NCBI GenBank assembly: GCA_039024435.1
Contig: JBCCQH010000062.1
Location: forward strand, 1 to 43,927
DNA from: JBCCQH01 sp039024435
GTDB taxonomy: Bacteria > Bacteroidota > Bacteroidia > J057 > JADKCL01
Reading direction: 5' to 3'
DNA: 43,927 nucleotides
Below the pieces are notes generated by a model. It was not told the origin of the DNA and ran no database searches. It saw only the letters and a program-made list of their open reading frames with translations. Positions 15,583-25,024 of this stretch are shown here, piece after piece. Position numbers and translations under genes: made by a program. Each line of letters opens with the position of its first letter. Position 1 is the stretch's first letter.

Positions 15583-18500
15583 TCACCGCATCAAAGTCAC
15601 CGAGCCGGCTTTGCGCACTTTTTCCCCGATGTAGCCGCTGGCTTCGATCACGTAGACGTAGGCGCCCTCCTGGCAATCATTGCCTTTGAAAATGCCGTAC
15701 CATTTGAAATTGGGATCGAAAGATTCGTAGATCAACATGCCCCAGCGGTCGTAGACCTGCACGTGGAATTCCCGCACCCCGATCCAGGGCGTCGCAAAGT
15801 AATCGTTTACTCCGTCACCATTGGGGGTAAAGGCATTCGGCACGTAAATCGTGAAATCGGCGCCGACGATCACGCGCTGGTAGACGGTGTCGGGGCAGCC
15901 ATTGGCGTTGTAAGCGATCAGTTCCACGTCGAAGCGGCCAGTGTCCTGGAAGGTATGGCTCGGGCTGAAATCCGTGGAGCGGTTGCCGTCCCGGAAATCC
16001 CAGGCGTAGGAACTCGCATTCTGGCTCAGGTTGATGAAATCGGTGGTGAGCGGCACCAGGCCCGAGTCGGGATTGGCGGTGAAGGCCGCAATGGGAAGCT
16101 GGTCGTCCACGATGATTTGGATGCTGTCCGGTTCGCTGGGGCACTCGTCGACGATGGTAGACGCCGAGTACCAGGTATCGGTCACGGGTTCTACGCGGAT
16201 GCGCGGTCCCGTTTCTCCGGTGCTCCAGGTGATTTGGCCCTCCGCCAGCGCGAGGAGGGTCATGTCGTCGCCCAGGCAGATGAAGTCACCGCCGAAAATT
16301 TGCACTTCCGGGGTTGGGGTGACCGGCACCCGTACGGTGTCGTAATTGTCGCAGCCATTGGCTCCGACGACGGTCACGATCAGGTCGGTGGTCGCGCCCA
16401 GCGTGGCGATGGGGTTCTGCTCGGTGGGATCGGCAAATGCCCCCGCCGGCGCCCAACTGTAGGACACCCCGCCGGTAGCAAATACCTGGATGCTGGAATC
16501 AGCGCAAATCGTATCCCCGCCAAATGCCTCGGCAATCGGAGCCGGCAGCACTTCGATCAGCAGTGTATCGTTGTTTTCGCACCCGAACTGGTCCGTACCG
16601 ACGACGGTGTAAGTGGTGGTGCTCGTCGGGAAGGCAAAGGTGGTCCCCGAATTGGGGTTGCTCAGCGACAAGGTGGGCGACCAGGTGTAGTTGATGGCGC
16701 CGGAGGCGGTCAGCAGGGTCGAGTCAAGCTCACAGAGGAGCACCTGGTTGGGACCGGCGTCCACAATCGGTAGCGGTCGCACGGTGATCCGCAAGCTGTC
16801 CGTGTCCACACACCCAAAGGTATCGGTCACCGTCAGGAAGTAGGTGATCGAGGAAGTGGGATTGGCGATGGGGTTGCTGGTGGTCGTATTGCTGAGGCCG
16901 GTGCCGGGCGACCAGGTAAAGGTGCTGCCCCCGGAGGCATTGATCTGGACTTCCTCTCCGATGCAGAGGTCCAGATCGGGTCCAGGATCGGCATCGATGG
17001 GGGAGACATTGACTTGTACCGTGTCGGTGTCCTCGCAGCCATTGGCGGCGGTTGCGGTCAGGGTATAGGTCGTGGAACTCGCGGGGAACGCCAGGGTGTT
17101 TGCGGCATTGGGGTCGGAAACGCTGTTTCCGGGAGCCCAGGCGTAGCTGATCCCGCCGGAGCCAGATAGGGGGATGCTGTCTCCTGGGCAAATGAATCCA
17201 CTGCCGGTGGCCAGTGCGGTGGGTGCAGGCAGCACGGATACTTCCACGTCGGCGGTGTCGGCACAGCCACCGGGATTGGTGACGACGACCGTATAGGTGG
17301 TCGTGGTGGTGGGCGCAGCGGTTACCGTATTGGAGGTGGGATTGCTGACTCCGCCGCTCCAGGCGTAGCTTTGGCCCCCCGAGGCCACCAATTGGATGCT
17401 TTCGCCCTCGCAAACACTGGTGTCCGGAGTGATGTTTGCCACCGGGACCGCAAATACCTGAATGGTCCGGTAGACGGTATCGACGATGTTGCAGGTGCTC
17501 GAATCGATGGCGATCAACTGGACGTTGTAGGTGCCGGGATTGTTGAAGACGTGAGTGGGATTGAGGCTGGTCGAAGTATTGAGTGGTCCGGAAAGGGGGT
17601 CGTCAAAATTCCAGAAAAACTGGTTTCCCCCGACGGTCAGGTTATCGAACAGTACCGTGTGGGGGGCGCAGCCGCCGGTATCCGGATTGGGAACAAAGTT
17701 GGCGAGGATGCCCTGCTGGTCGAGTTCCAGTTTGAAGCAGGCCAGGTTGCAGTTCGTACTGAGGTTGCTGTTGGACCAGGCGTTGCCGGTCGTCGGGAAA
17801 TCGGAGTTGCCGCCGCAGCCGGCGCAGACCGAGTGGTAGATTTCCGAGAATTTATTGAAGCGGCTCGTGCCGCCGTCCACGTGCTCGAAGCTGACCGCGC
17901 CGCCCATGAAGGTCGCGAATTCGACGGCCGTGACGTCGGTTTCCAGGACAATCATGTACAGATCGGAGCCGTCGGTGGAAGATTGAATGGCGTTCGGCGT
18001 GGTGGGCAGGCCGAAAGTATTGCCCTGGAAGTTGACTTGTCCGCCCCAGCCGGTGACGTAGACGTATTCGCAGACATCCACCAGAAAAGCGGTCGGCGAG
18101 AAATCAATCATCGTATTGCTCGTGCCAAACTGGGTGGAGTAGATGATGCTGGTGAGATCGTTGTTGAGTTTCTTGATGAATTGGCCGCCGGTGGGAGTGG
18201 ACCAGACCCCGGGCGTGACGAGGTCTGCTCCCCGCTTTTGGCCGAGGACGTAGACATCGTTGTCCGCGTCGAGTTCGAGAAAGTAGCATTGGTTGTAATC
18301 CGCGGTACCGATGTAGGTAGAGGTGACAATGCTGTTGCCCGCCGGATTGATTTTGGTGATGAAGCCATCGATGCCGCCGGGTTTGGTCGCCTGGTAACTG
18401 CCGGGAGAGGTCGGGAAGTCATTGGAGGCCGTGCCGCCGGCGACGAAAGTATTGCCGCTGCCGTCCACTTTGAGCGAATAGGCGGCATCGTCATCGCTGC

Positions 18501-19911
18501 CACCGAGGTAGGTGGACCAGACCAGAGTGGTCAGGTCGGAGGACAATTTGCAGACGCATCCGTCCTGGGTGCTGGCGGGAAATGCCTGAATGGCGCCAGC
18601 GGTGACCGGAAAATTGCTGGATCGGGTGCAGGCGGCCACGTAGACGTCGCCGTTGTCGTCGAGGACGACCTCACCCCGGGCATCGTCGCCGTAGTTGTAC
18701 TTGATGCTGCTCTGGGTGTAGGCCGTGGTGATGTTGATGGCATCGTCCTGGGCCCCGCCGATGTAGGTTGAACCCAGCAAAATGTTGCCATTGGGATTTA
18801 GCTTGCTGACGATGATATCGGCGTCGCCGTTGTGGGTGACGTCGTAGCTGCCGGCCACCACGGGGAAGTTGTTGGAATTGGTGCGGCCCATGATGAACAG
18901 CTCCCCGAGGTCATTGGCGATGAGGGAATGGGGCTGATCCACGTCGGATCCGCCCAGGTAACTGGACCAGAGGTGGGTGCCGTTGGGGCCAAATTTGGAG
19001 ATCGACATGTCGAAGAGTCCCCCACCAAAGGGAACCTGGAAAGCCCCGGTGGTCGCCGGATAGCCCGGTCCGTAGGTGATGCCGCCGGCAAATAGGTTGC
19101 CGCTGTCGTCGTAAGTGGCGGTAAATCCGAAGTTGTCGGCAAAGGATCCGGTGAAGGTCGAGAAGACCAGGGTGGGGTCGATCACCAGCTCCCGGTTTGG
19201 GTCGTAGCCATTGGGCAGGGCAAAACGCACCGTGGTCCCATTGAGCTGGAAGTCACAGGGGATTTCGGTCGCGGCCTGGTAGGCATAAGGTTCCTCTTCG
19301 ATGATGGTGAGCACTTCCGTGGTGAGTTGCAATTGGCCTTCGGCAGTGGCGATACCGGTCAGTCCTTCGTACCGCAGTTCTATCTGCCTGGGATCGGCCC
19401 CGGGCGCAACGACGAATTCGTACTTGAGGCCGGCGTCCCGGCCGTGGAGGACCAGGTCGATGCCGGGATAGATGTCGCGGTAGGTAATTTGTTCGAAGAG
19501 GGAAGCGCGGGACGCCCAGCGGGAAGGATCCTGACCGGTGAAGTAATTGTAGTAGTGGGGTTCCGGATGCGCGCCTTGCACCAGAGCAGAAAGGTTGGCC
19601 CCGGGAAATTTTACGGTAAATGAGTGGCAATCCAGCGGGCGGGGCGGCCCATCGTCTTCGGTGCGGTGAAAATAGCGGTCGTGCAGGTCGCTGACATCAC
19701 AAAATACGTAGTTGAGCCGGTCTTGCTCCAAGAATACGCGCCCCATGGGCAGACTGGCGGCGTACAGGACTTGGTTCTCCCACTGGCCTTTGTTCTCAAT
19801 GAAGCGCACCTTGGAACTCACTTCTCCCTCGTGCCCGTGGGAAGCCAGGGCCGGCAGTACCGGGAGAATCATGCAAAGCAAGGAAATGAGGTGGCGCGTG
19901 GTTCTTGTCAT
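15583..19911 (-). CDS. Giant T9SS type B protein with SBBP-type propeller and Ig-like repeats
   Basis: 1442 aa secreted or surface protein. A signal peptide (to about residue 24) is followed by a DUF7948-like domain (VRFIENKGQWENQV, to about 240) and an SBBP-repeat beta-propeller region (about 250-640) with repeated STYLGGSDDDAAYSL-type units. A PKD domain follows (about 690-775, FFWNFDDP), then a run of about seven Ig-like modules of the CEGESIQLVASGG...YAWSGG...TTTYTV type. A second PKD domain (YAWDFRDGNRS) comes next, and the T9SS type B tail has YVPNAFTPNGDGVND and YDRWGMLIYES. Such proteins serve adhesion or gliding-surface roles; no enzyme domain was seen. The tail ends 6 nt from the convergent asnB stop. 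Confidence 0.93.
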   Translation of the reverse strand: MTRTTRHLISLLCMILPVLPALASHGHEGEVSSKVRFIENKGQWENQVLYAASLPMGRVFLEQDRLNYVFCDVSDLHDRYFHRTEDDGPPRPLDCHSFTVKFPGANLSALVQGAHPEPHYYNYFTGQDPSRWASRASLFEQITYRDIYPGIDLVLHGRDAGLKYEFVVAPGADPRQIELRYEGLTGIATAEGQLQLTTEVLTIIEEEPYAYQAATEIPCDFQLNGTTVRFALPNGYDPNRELVIDPTLVFSTFTGSFADNFGFTATYDDSGNLFAGGITYGPGYPATTGAFQVPFGGGLFDMSISKFGPNGTHLWSSYLGGSDVDQPHSLIANDLGELFIMGRTNSNNFPVVAGSYDVTHNGDADIIVSKLNPNGNILLGSTYIGGAQDDAINITTAYTQSSIKYNYGDDARGEVVLDDNGDVYVAACTRSSNFPVTAGAIQAFPASTQDGCVCKLSSDLTTLVWSTYLGGSDDDAAYSLKVDGSGNTFVAGGTASNDFPTSPGSYQATKPGGIDGFITKINPAGNSIVTSTYIGTADYNQCYFLELDADNDVYVLGQKRGADLVTPGVWSTPTGGQFIKKLNNDLTSIIYSTQFGTSNTMIDFSPTAFLVDVCEYVYVTGWGGQVNFQGNTFGLPTTPNAIQSSTDGSDLYMIVLETDVTAVEFATFMGGAVSFEHVDGGTSRFNKFSEIYHSVCAGCGGNSDFPTTGNAWSNSNLSTNCNLACFKLELDQQGILANFVPNPDTGGCAPHTVLFDNLTVGGNQFFWNFDDPLSGPLNTSTSLNPTHVFNNPGTYNVQLIAIDSSTCNIVDTVYRTIQVFAVPVANITPDTSVCEGESIQLVASGGQSYAWSGGVSNPTSNTVTAAPTTTTTYTVVVTNPGGCADTADVEVSVLPAPTALATGSGFICPGDSIPLSGSGGISYAWAPGNSVSDPNAANTLAFPASSTTYTLTATAANGCEDTDTVQVNVSPIDADPGPDLDLCIGEEVQINASGGSTFTWSPGTGLSNTTTSNPIANPTSSITYFLTVTDTFGCVDTDSLRITVRPLPIVDAGPNQVLLCELDSTLLTASGAINYTWSPTLSLSNPNSGTTFAFPTSTTTYTVVGTDQFGCENNDTLLIEVLPAPIAEAFGGDTICADSSIQVFATGGVSYSWAPAGAFADPTEQNPIATLGATTDLIVTVVGANGCDNYDTVRVPVTPTPEVQIFGGDFICLGDDMTLLALAEGQITWSTGETGPRIRVEPVTDTWYSASTIVDECPSEPDSIQIIVDDQLPIAAFTANPDSGLVPLTTDFINLSQNASSYAWDFRDGNRSTDFSPSHTFQDTGRFDVELIAYNANGCPDTVYQRVIVGADFTIYVPNAFTPNGDGVNDYFATPWIGVREFHVQVYDRWGMLIYESFDPNFKWYGIFKGNDCQEGAYVYVIEASGYIGEKVRKAGSVTLMR

Positions 19912-20165
19912 TTACCTGTATCAGCAGCGTACAGTGCTTCTAATCAATAAAAATAACAAACCTCGGGGCGCATTGCAATGGAGGTCGTTTTTTTGCACTG
20001 TTTTGTCGGTTGTTTGGTCGGTTTCGGGAATTGAACGTGCTCTTGGTCGCTGTGGAATGCGGATTGTGCGGACACTTTTGGGCGCAGGCGAGGATTTTCC
20101 CGGCTTTGCCCTGTGGTCGGCCACTCTGGCGTCCCCTTGCTCTGGGGCACCCCGGAAAAAATCTT

Positions 20166-20173
20166 TAACTTTG
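20166..20173 (+). promoter_or_regulatory. -7 box TAACTTTG
   Basis: Exact TAnnTTTG match, 52 nt before the ATG at 20226, giving a predicted leader of about 45-48 nt. The rest of the 19912-20225 gap holds no gene; no clear promoter was seen for the leftward T9SS gene. Confidence 0.55.
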
Positions 20174-20225
20174 CAGTACTGGATCTGCTACCGAATTGCT
20201 CTTTGTTGAAATACATTGCTCGATT

Positions 20226-21818
20226 ATGCCCCCCCGACGAAGATACTCCCGCCAAACTGAGGCCCGCCTCCTGACCCAATCGCTGCGCCGCCGGATCGCT
20301 TTGTCCGGGCGGATCAACCGGTTTCGCCAGGACGCCAAAGTCGGCCAGGAGCGCGTCTTCCAAAAATTGCTGCAACGCAGTGCCGATACCGCTTTTGGGC
20401 GCCACTATGGCTTTGCTGATATTCGGCAAGCCTCGGATCCCCGGGAAGCGTTTCGCGCGGCGGTTCCCCTGTGCGACTACGCCGGAATGCATCCCTGGTG
20501 GCAACGCGCCGAGGACGGCGAGCCGAATGTCACCTGGCCGGGCAAGATCAAATATTTTGCCCTCAGTTCCGGCACCTCGGGTGCCCCTTCAAAGCACATC
20601 CCGGTTACCAAAGATATGATTCGGGCTACCCAGGTGGCCAGCGTTCGCCAGTTGCTCGTCCTCCGCAAGTTTAACCTCGGCGGGGTGGCCCTGCAACGCC
20701 GCATCCTCACCCTTTCCGGATCCACGGCCCTCCAGGATTACGGCCACCATTTCAAAGGCGATGTCAGTGGCATCAACGTCAAAAACATCCCCTTTTTCAT
20801 GCGGCTGCTGCAAAAGCCCAACTCAAAAATTTCCCGCAATAAAGATTGGGAAACCCGCCTCAATATGATGGTGGAAAAGGCCCCCAAATGGGACATCGGC
20901 ATTGTGGCGGGAGTGCCCGCCTGGCTCGACGTGTTGATCGAACGGATCCGCGAGGAGTACAAAGTGGACAGCATTCATGACATCTGGCCGCACTTGCGGG
21001 CGTTTATCCACGGTGGGGTCGCCATCGATCCCTACAAGCGCAAGCTGGAGACCCACTTCAAGCGCCCGATGGCCTACATTGAGACCTACCTCGCCTCGGA
21101 GGGGTTCATCGCGTTGCAGACCCGTCCTTATGCGGCCGGGATGGAATTGCTGCACAGCAACGGCATTTATTACGAGTTCATTCCCTTCGATGAGGAGCAT
21201 TTTGATGAGCATGGGCAAGTGCTGCATCCCCACGTTCCGACCTACGGAATCGATCAGGTAGAAATCGGCAAGCCTTACGCCTTGGTCATGAGCACCTGTT
21301 CGGGTGCGTGGCGCTATCTGATCGGCGACGTGGTCCGCTTCGTCTCGCTGGCCCCAGCAGAGTTGATCATCGATGGGCGCACCAAGCACTTTCTCAGCTT
21401 GTGCGGGGAGCACCTTTCGGTGGACAATATGAACCAGGGGCTCGGGGTCGTCGCGAAGCGATTGGGCGTGAGTTTCCCTGAATTTACCGTGGCCGGGATC
21501 CAGCACGGGGGCAAGCTGGGTCACCATTGGTTTGTGGGCTGCGATCAAACCGTAGACGTTCCGGTGGTACAGGAACTACTCGACCGGGCCATTGCTGGGG
21601 TCAACGACGATTACCCGGTGGAACGGCAGCACGCGCTCAAGCACATGTTTGTCGAAGTATTGCCCAACCGCGTCTTCCTGGATTACCTGGAGCACCTGGG
21701 CAAAGTGGGCGGCCAGAGCAAGTTTCCCCGCGTTATGAAAGGCCAGAAGTACCTGGCCTGGATCCGATGGCTGCGCGAAAATGGCCATTCGGTGCGCGAA
21801 CTGGCCCCTCCGGTTTAG
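20226..21818 (+). CDS. GH3-type acyl-acid-amido synthetase
   Basis: 530 aa, cytoplasmic member of the ANL adenylate-forming superfamily, GH3 branch (known in plants for joining amino acids to jasmonate or auxin). The three nucleotide-binding motifs are present: SSGTSGAPSKHIPVT, YLASEGFIAL and YLIGDVVRF. The C-terminal lid domain includes FPEFTVAG and QKYLAWIRWL. The ATG at 20226 is preferred to a codon at 20196 because the -7 box at 20166 and the family length fit. Bacterial substrates are largely unknown. It converges on the MlrC-type peptidase gene with a 37-nt gap. No fatty acid or phenolate pathway gene lies nearby to suggest the acyl substrate. Confidence 0.9.
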   Translation: MPPRRRYSRQTEARLLTQSLRRRIALSGRINRFRQDAKVGQERVFQKLLQRSADTAFGRHYGFADIRQASDPREAFRAAVPLCDYAGMHPWWQRAEDGEPNVTWPGKIKYFALSSGTSGAPSKHIPVTKDMIRATQVASVRQLLVLRKFNLGGVALQRRILTLSGSTALQDYGHHFKGDVSGINVKNIPFFMRLLQKPNSKISRNKDWETRLNMMVEKAPKWDIGIVAGVPAWLDVLIERIREEYKVDSIHDIWPHLRAFIHGGVAIDPYKRKLETHFKRPMAYIETYLASEGFIALQTRPYAAGMELLHSNGIYYEFIPFDEEHFDEHGQVLHPHVPTYGIDQVEIGKPYALVMSTCSGAWRYLIGDVVRFVSLAPAELIIDGRTKHFLSLCGEHLSVDNMNQGLGVVAKRLGVSFPEFTVAGIQHGGKLGHHWFVGCDQTVDVPVVQELLDRAIAGVNDDYPVERQHALKHMFVEVLPNRVFLDYLEHLGKVGGQSKFPRVMKGQKYLAWIRWLRENGHSVRELAPPV

Positions 21819-21855
21819 CGGCGGCCGTTAATTTCACCAAATGGTTGCGCAACCA

Positions 21856-23322
21856 TTATCCCCGCCAATCTTTTACCTCATCCAAAGGATAAATCGGGCG
21901 GGGCACTTTTACGTACGGCAATTGGTGCACGTCTACATTTGTGATGCCTCGGGTCAGGACATTCACCGTGCGTCGGTTGTAGAGGGCGAGCCGGTAGCGG
22001 AAAGGGAACAGGTTTTTTACCACCACGATGTCGGTTTTCCAGAGATTGATGCCCAGGTCGGTGAAATCGCTGCGGAAATACCCGGTAAACGGCAATTCGC
22101 TCAGGATCAGGTGCAAACCTTGGTGGCGAATAATGGAAGTTTTGCCCATTGCCCCGTCGATGCGGAAGACAATGTCGCCGGAAAAGTCGACCGGAGGATT
22201 GTTTTCCGGGTCAATGCTCCCGCCTACACGGATCTCTACGTGTTCGCCCTGGGGGGTGTCCCAGATGGCGAGGGCCGCGATCGGATCGCGCACCGGCACG
22301 TAAGAATACAGTTCGGGTGCCTGCTTGAGGAGCGCCGCCAGAATATTGGTATTGGCGCCGGGCGCCCCCGCCCCCACAATGTCGGAGACATCGCAAAAGA
22401 CCACGGTGCCGAGTTTGCGCCGCAACCAAGATTGGGAGGCGATGCGGATCGCTTCGTTGACGGGTTTGGGTTGGGGGTGCTTGCGCGCCCGCACCGCCCA
22501 CATGCGATCCGCCAGTTCGCCCACAAGTTGTTCGGCGAGGGCGGGATCATTGTTGGTGGTGACCACTGCACTCCAACCCAGTTCTTCATCGTCGATCCAG
22601 ATGTGGACCCAAAAGCTGGCTGCGGCGAGGACCGCTTTGCGTTTTTCCAGGCGCTTCATGTAGCGGATGATGCCCCGCATCGGTTGGAGAAAATCGATTC
22701 CCCAGCCGCCGCCTTTCAGCAGCGGCAGCTTGCGCCAGGCCATCGTCGGGTGCATGTCTCCACGCACTGTCCCAATCAGCAAGCGCCCCGCTTCCCGTCC
22801 CGTACGCCGGAAATCCCGGTGCGGATTGGTGTGATAACCGACCAGAAAGGAAGCGAGCCGGATGTTTTCCTCGGTGACATTGGCGTGCAGGTCAAAGGAA
22901 ACCGCAATTGGAAAATCAACGCCTACCACGGCGCGGATTGCCCGCAAGAAATCACTCTCGGGGTCGCGCAGATCTTCCACGCCCATCGCCCCGTGCAGGC
23001 TCACGTAGATTCCGGTCAGGTTCGCCACTTCGGCCACCGCGGTCACGGCCTCAGTTTTGAACTGTTCGTAGACCTCCCGGGCGATGGGGCCGCCACTCCA
23101 AGCCCAGGCCGCATAGACGGGTACGATGGCAAATTCGTCCTGGCCCCACCTCCGAACTGCCTGGCGAAAACCGTACGCCTGGGCTTTGTACTTGTCGGCA
23201 AAAGCCCAGACTTCCTCGCCGTAGGACAAGCTGAAATTCTCAAATTCCCGCAAAGTGGTAGGAACCGTGGAAAACGAGTTGGTCTCCTGGTGCAGTTCGA
23301 CGAACAGTAATTTCTTCTTCAC
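21856..23322 (-). CDS. M81 family (MlrC-type) metallopeptidase
   Basis: 488 aa, cytoplasmic, no signal peptide. It starts with GTG at 23322, giving MKKKLLFVELHQETNSFSTV; the opening HQETNSF is the family hallmark. IYVSLHGAMGVEDLRDPE and AVSFDLHANVTEENI carry expected metal ligands, with GYHTNPHRDFRRTGREA following. The C-terminal MlrC domain starts near VVFCDVSDIVGAGAPGANT. MlrC cleaves linearised microcystin-type peptides; homologues occur in many bacteria that meet no microcystin, so the natural substrate is probably a small peptide or amide. The -7 box TATATTTG at 23356-23349 lies 26 nt upstream of the start. It is encoded convergent to the GH3-type gene. Confidence 0.9.
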   Translation of the reverse strand: MKKKLLFVELHQETNSFSTVPTTLREFENFSLSYGEEVWAFADKYKAQAYGFRQAVRRWGQDEFAIVPVYAAWAWSGGPIAREVYEQFKTEAVTAVAEVANLTGIYVSLHGAMGVEDLRDPESDFLRAIRAVVGVDFPIAVSFDLHANVTEENIRLASFLVGYHTNPHRDFRRTGREAGRLLIGTVRGDMHPTMAWRKLPLLKGGGWGIDFLQPMRGIIRYMKRLEKRKAVLAAASFWVHIWIDDEELGWSAVVTTNNDPALAEQLVGELADRMWAVRARKHPQPKPVNEAIRIASQSWLRRKLGTVVFCDVSDIVGAGAPGANTNILAALLKQAPELYSYVPVRDPIAALAIWDTPQGEHVEIRVGGSIDPENNPPVDFSGDIVFRIDGAMGKTSIIRHQGLHLILSELPFTGYFRSDFTDLGINLWKTDIVVVKNLFPFRYRLALYNRRTVNVLTRGITNVDVHQLPYVKVPRPIYPLDEVKDWRG

Positions 23323-23348
23323 GTAACGGATCGGTTTGAATACGCCCG

Positions 23349-23356
23349 CAAATATA
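23349..23356 (-). promoter_or_regulatory. -7 box TATATTTG (leftward)
   Basis: Exact TAnnTTTG match on the minus strand, 26 nt before the GTG start of the M81 peptidase gene. A TTTG lies 23 nt further upstream, slightly wider than the usual spacing. Confidence 0.6.
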
Positions 23357-23367
23357 AATCGGGTCGA

Positions 23368-24324
23368 TTACCGAAAAAACAAATACTGCAAATTGAGTTG
23401 AAATTGGGGGTAGTCCATCGTGTAGGACCGGCCCAGGAAGGGCAAAGCGGTCGAGAAATCGGCCCGCATCCGGGAATTGAGGATGAACTGCAATCCGGGG
23501 CGAAATTCGAGGTAGCGTCCGGGATCGGTCTCGGGACTGTTTTCGATGTAGTACCAAATGCCGTCGGTATCGCGGGCCAGCCCCCGTCGGAACCAGCGGC
23601 CCATGAACTCCGCGTAAAAGTTGATGTTCAGCTGTTGGTAGCTTTTGTAGCGGGTGGGAAAGGCCAGGTAGCCCAGCGAAAGTGCGTATTCGAGGGCATT
23701 GCCGGGTTTGAAGGCGCGTCCGGTCTCCTTTTCGTGGGATGCCAGCGAGTAAATTCCGCCCAGGCGTAGACTCGCGGCAAATTTGTTGCGCAACCAAGTT
23801 CCGATCAGTCCCACAGTCGCGCCCGCGGTGCGGTGCTGCAGGTTGGGCTCGGCAAAGTTGTGGGTGGTAAAGTTGGTGGACAATACTTGGTAGGTGGCCG
23901 CGCGGAGGTGCCGGTTGGGGCCGTCACTGGTAAAAAAGCGGTACTGCGAAGACAAGGTGATGCCATTGAGCTGGAAGGGGTGCAAATGCTCCTCATTGAT
24001 GTCACCCTCCCCGGAGCCGTGGTTGTGGTGGGAATGATCGACCGTGCCATCGCCAAAAAGTTCACTGATCAGGCCCGGGTGATTGTGGTTGGAAAATGAG
24101 ACCTCGACCGCCATCTGCCAGGCGCTCAATATCCCAAAACCGACGCGCAAGCCCTGCCGGAAGCGCAAGTAACCGTCTTCTTTGTACAATCCGCTAATGG
24201 TTCGCACCGCAATCGCGTCCCGGGGCAGTACGCTGGCCGGGTTGTTGTGGATGAACAGTTCTTGCGCGGGTGCGGTCGGTACCGCAATGAAAAGCAAGAA
24301 TATGTACAAAAGGCAGCGTTGCAT
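23368..24324 (-). CDS. Outer-membrane barrel-like protein with His-rich loop
   Basis: 318 aa. The start at 24324 gives MQRCLLYIFLLFIAVPTAPAQ, a signal peptide ending in AxA-Q. The rest alternates amphipathic beta strands with aromatic girdles and ends in LQYLFFR, as outer-membrane barrels do. An early loop (about residues 77-115) is very rich in His and acidic residues: FSNHNHPG, DHSHHNHG and EEHLHPF. That suggests metal binding. The gene begins 8 nt after the stop of the HMA-domain gene, so both belong to one operon. Together they resemble a copper- or zinc-related envelope pair. Transport has not been shown and the protein is not a recognised named family. Confidence 0.75.
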   Translation of the reverse strand: MQRCLLYIFLLFIAVPTAPAQELFIHNNPASVLPRDAIAVRTISGLYKEDGYLRFRQGLRVGFGILSAWQMAVEVSFSNHNHPGLISELFGDGTVDHSHHNHGSGEGDINEEHLHPFQLNGITLSSQYRFFTSDGPNRHLRAATYQVLSTNFTTHNFAEPNLQHRTAGATVGLIGTWLRNKFAASLRLGGIYSLASHEKETGRAFKPGNALEYALSLGYLAFPTRYKSYQQLNINFYAEFMGRWFRRGLARDTDGIWYYIENSPETDPGRYLEFRPGLQFILNSRMRADFSTALPFLGRSYTMDYPQFQLNLQYLFFR

Positions 24325-24332
24325 AATCGGGG

Positions 24333-24875
24333 CTACAAAGTCACAAAACAGTACTCCCGGGCTTCCAGGAAGGCAGTGCTCTGCAAGCTTCCCTTTTGGT
24401 CGGCAAGTTGGGCCCGCCATTTCTTCCAGGCCCGTTTGTCCATGAACTCCTTGCCGATGAAAGTCATCACCAATTGGCCTTCTGGGACGTCGACCGATTC
24501 GAGGAAGTGGCACACCGAATGTCCGATCAGATAGTCAATGTCGCCGGGAATGGAGTGGTGTTCGATACTGGCGGTAGCTTGCAAGCTGCGGACGCTGAAT
24601 CCGGCGTCGGTAACCTTTTTTGCCAGAGCAGTGATCATGACTTCGCGGTCCGTCCGAAAGCTTACCTGGGCCGTATTCGAATTGAGGTCCATTTGAACAT
24701 CGTCGACGAACTCGAGCTTGCGCAGCGATCTTTCGACGCCGTAGGAGCACATCGAGCAGGTCAAACCGTCCACGACGATGGTGGCCGACTGGAACTGAGC
24801 ACTGCTCCACTGCGCACAAAATAGCAGGGCAACTGCCAGAACAAGGGCACGAAAAGAAGCAAAGATTGGGACCAT
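24333..24875 (-). CDS. Secreted HMA (heavy-metal-associated) domain protein
   Basis: 180 aa. The start at 24875 (MVPIFASFRALVLAVALLF) gives a signal peptide ending near SSAQ. Residues 31-97 form an HMA domain: VDGLTCSMCSYGVERSLRKL with the metal-binding Cys40 and Cys43, and the ferredoxin-like strands VQMDLNSNTAQVSF. The C-terminal half (about 105-180) holds GHSVCHFLES, a possible second metal site, and an unassigned helical tail. Most HMA proteins are cytoplasmic copper chaperones or pump domains, so a periplasmic free HMA protein is less common. It is first in an operon with the His-rich barrel protein. Upstream lies a gene-free 149-nt gap that includes the GC-rich palindrome near 24943-24958. 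Confidence 0.82.
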   Translation of the reverse strand: MVPIFASFRALVLAVALLFCAQWSSAQFQSATIVVDGLTCSMCSYGVERSLRKLEFVDDVQMDLNSNTAQVSFRTDREVMITALAKKVTDAGFSVRSLQATASIEHHSIPGDIDYLIGHSVCHFLESVDVPEGQLVMTFIGKEFMDKRAWKKWRAQLADQKGSLQSTAFLEAREYCFVTL

Positions 24876-25024
24876 TGATCGGTAATTCACCAACAAATTA
24901 AGCATTTTCGGTGGGGAGTAAAAGGAATTGGCAGGGCTTAATTGCCCGCCCAGGGCGGCTTTCTTTCGGTTTAGGCTCGAATCGGTAATTTATGGCGGTG
25001 AATTTTCTGCGCAAGCCAGGTGAT

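Noticed and set aside
15583..19911. Tandem repeats that could be mistaken for a repeat array
   Set aside because: They are Ig-like and SBBP protein modules in one long gene, with no constant repeat and spacer structure as in CRISPR.
21841..23310. Plus-strand open frame of about 489 codons
   Set aside because: Antisense to the M81 peptidase gene, which has family motifs and a promoter box.
24943..24958. GC-rich palindrome CCGCCC/GGGCGG in the HMA-DprE1 gap
   Set aside because: Its loop would be almost absent and no U-tract follows in the needed direction, so it was not called a terminator.
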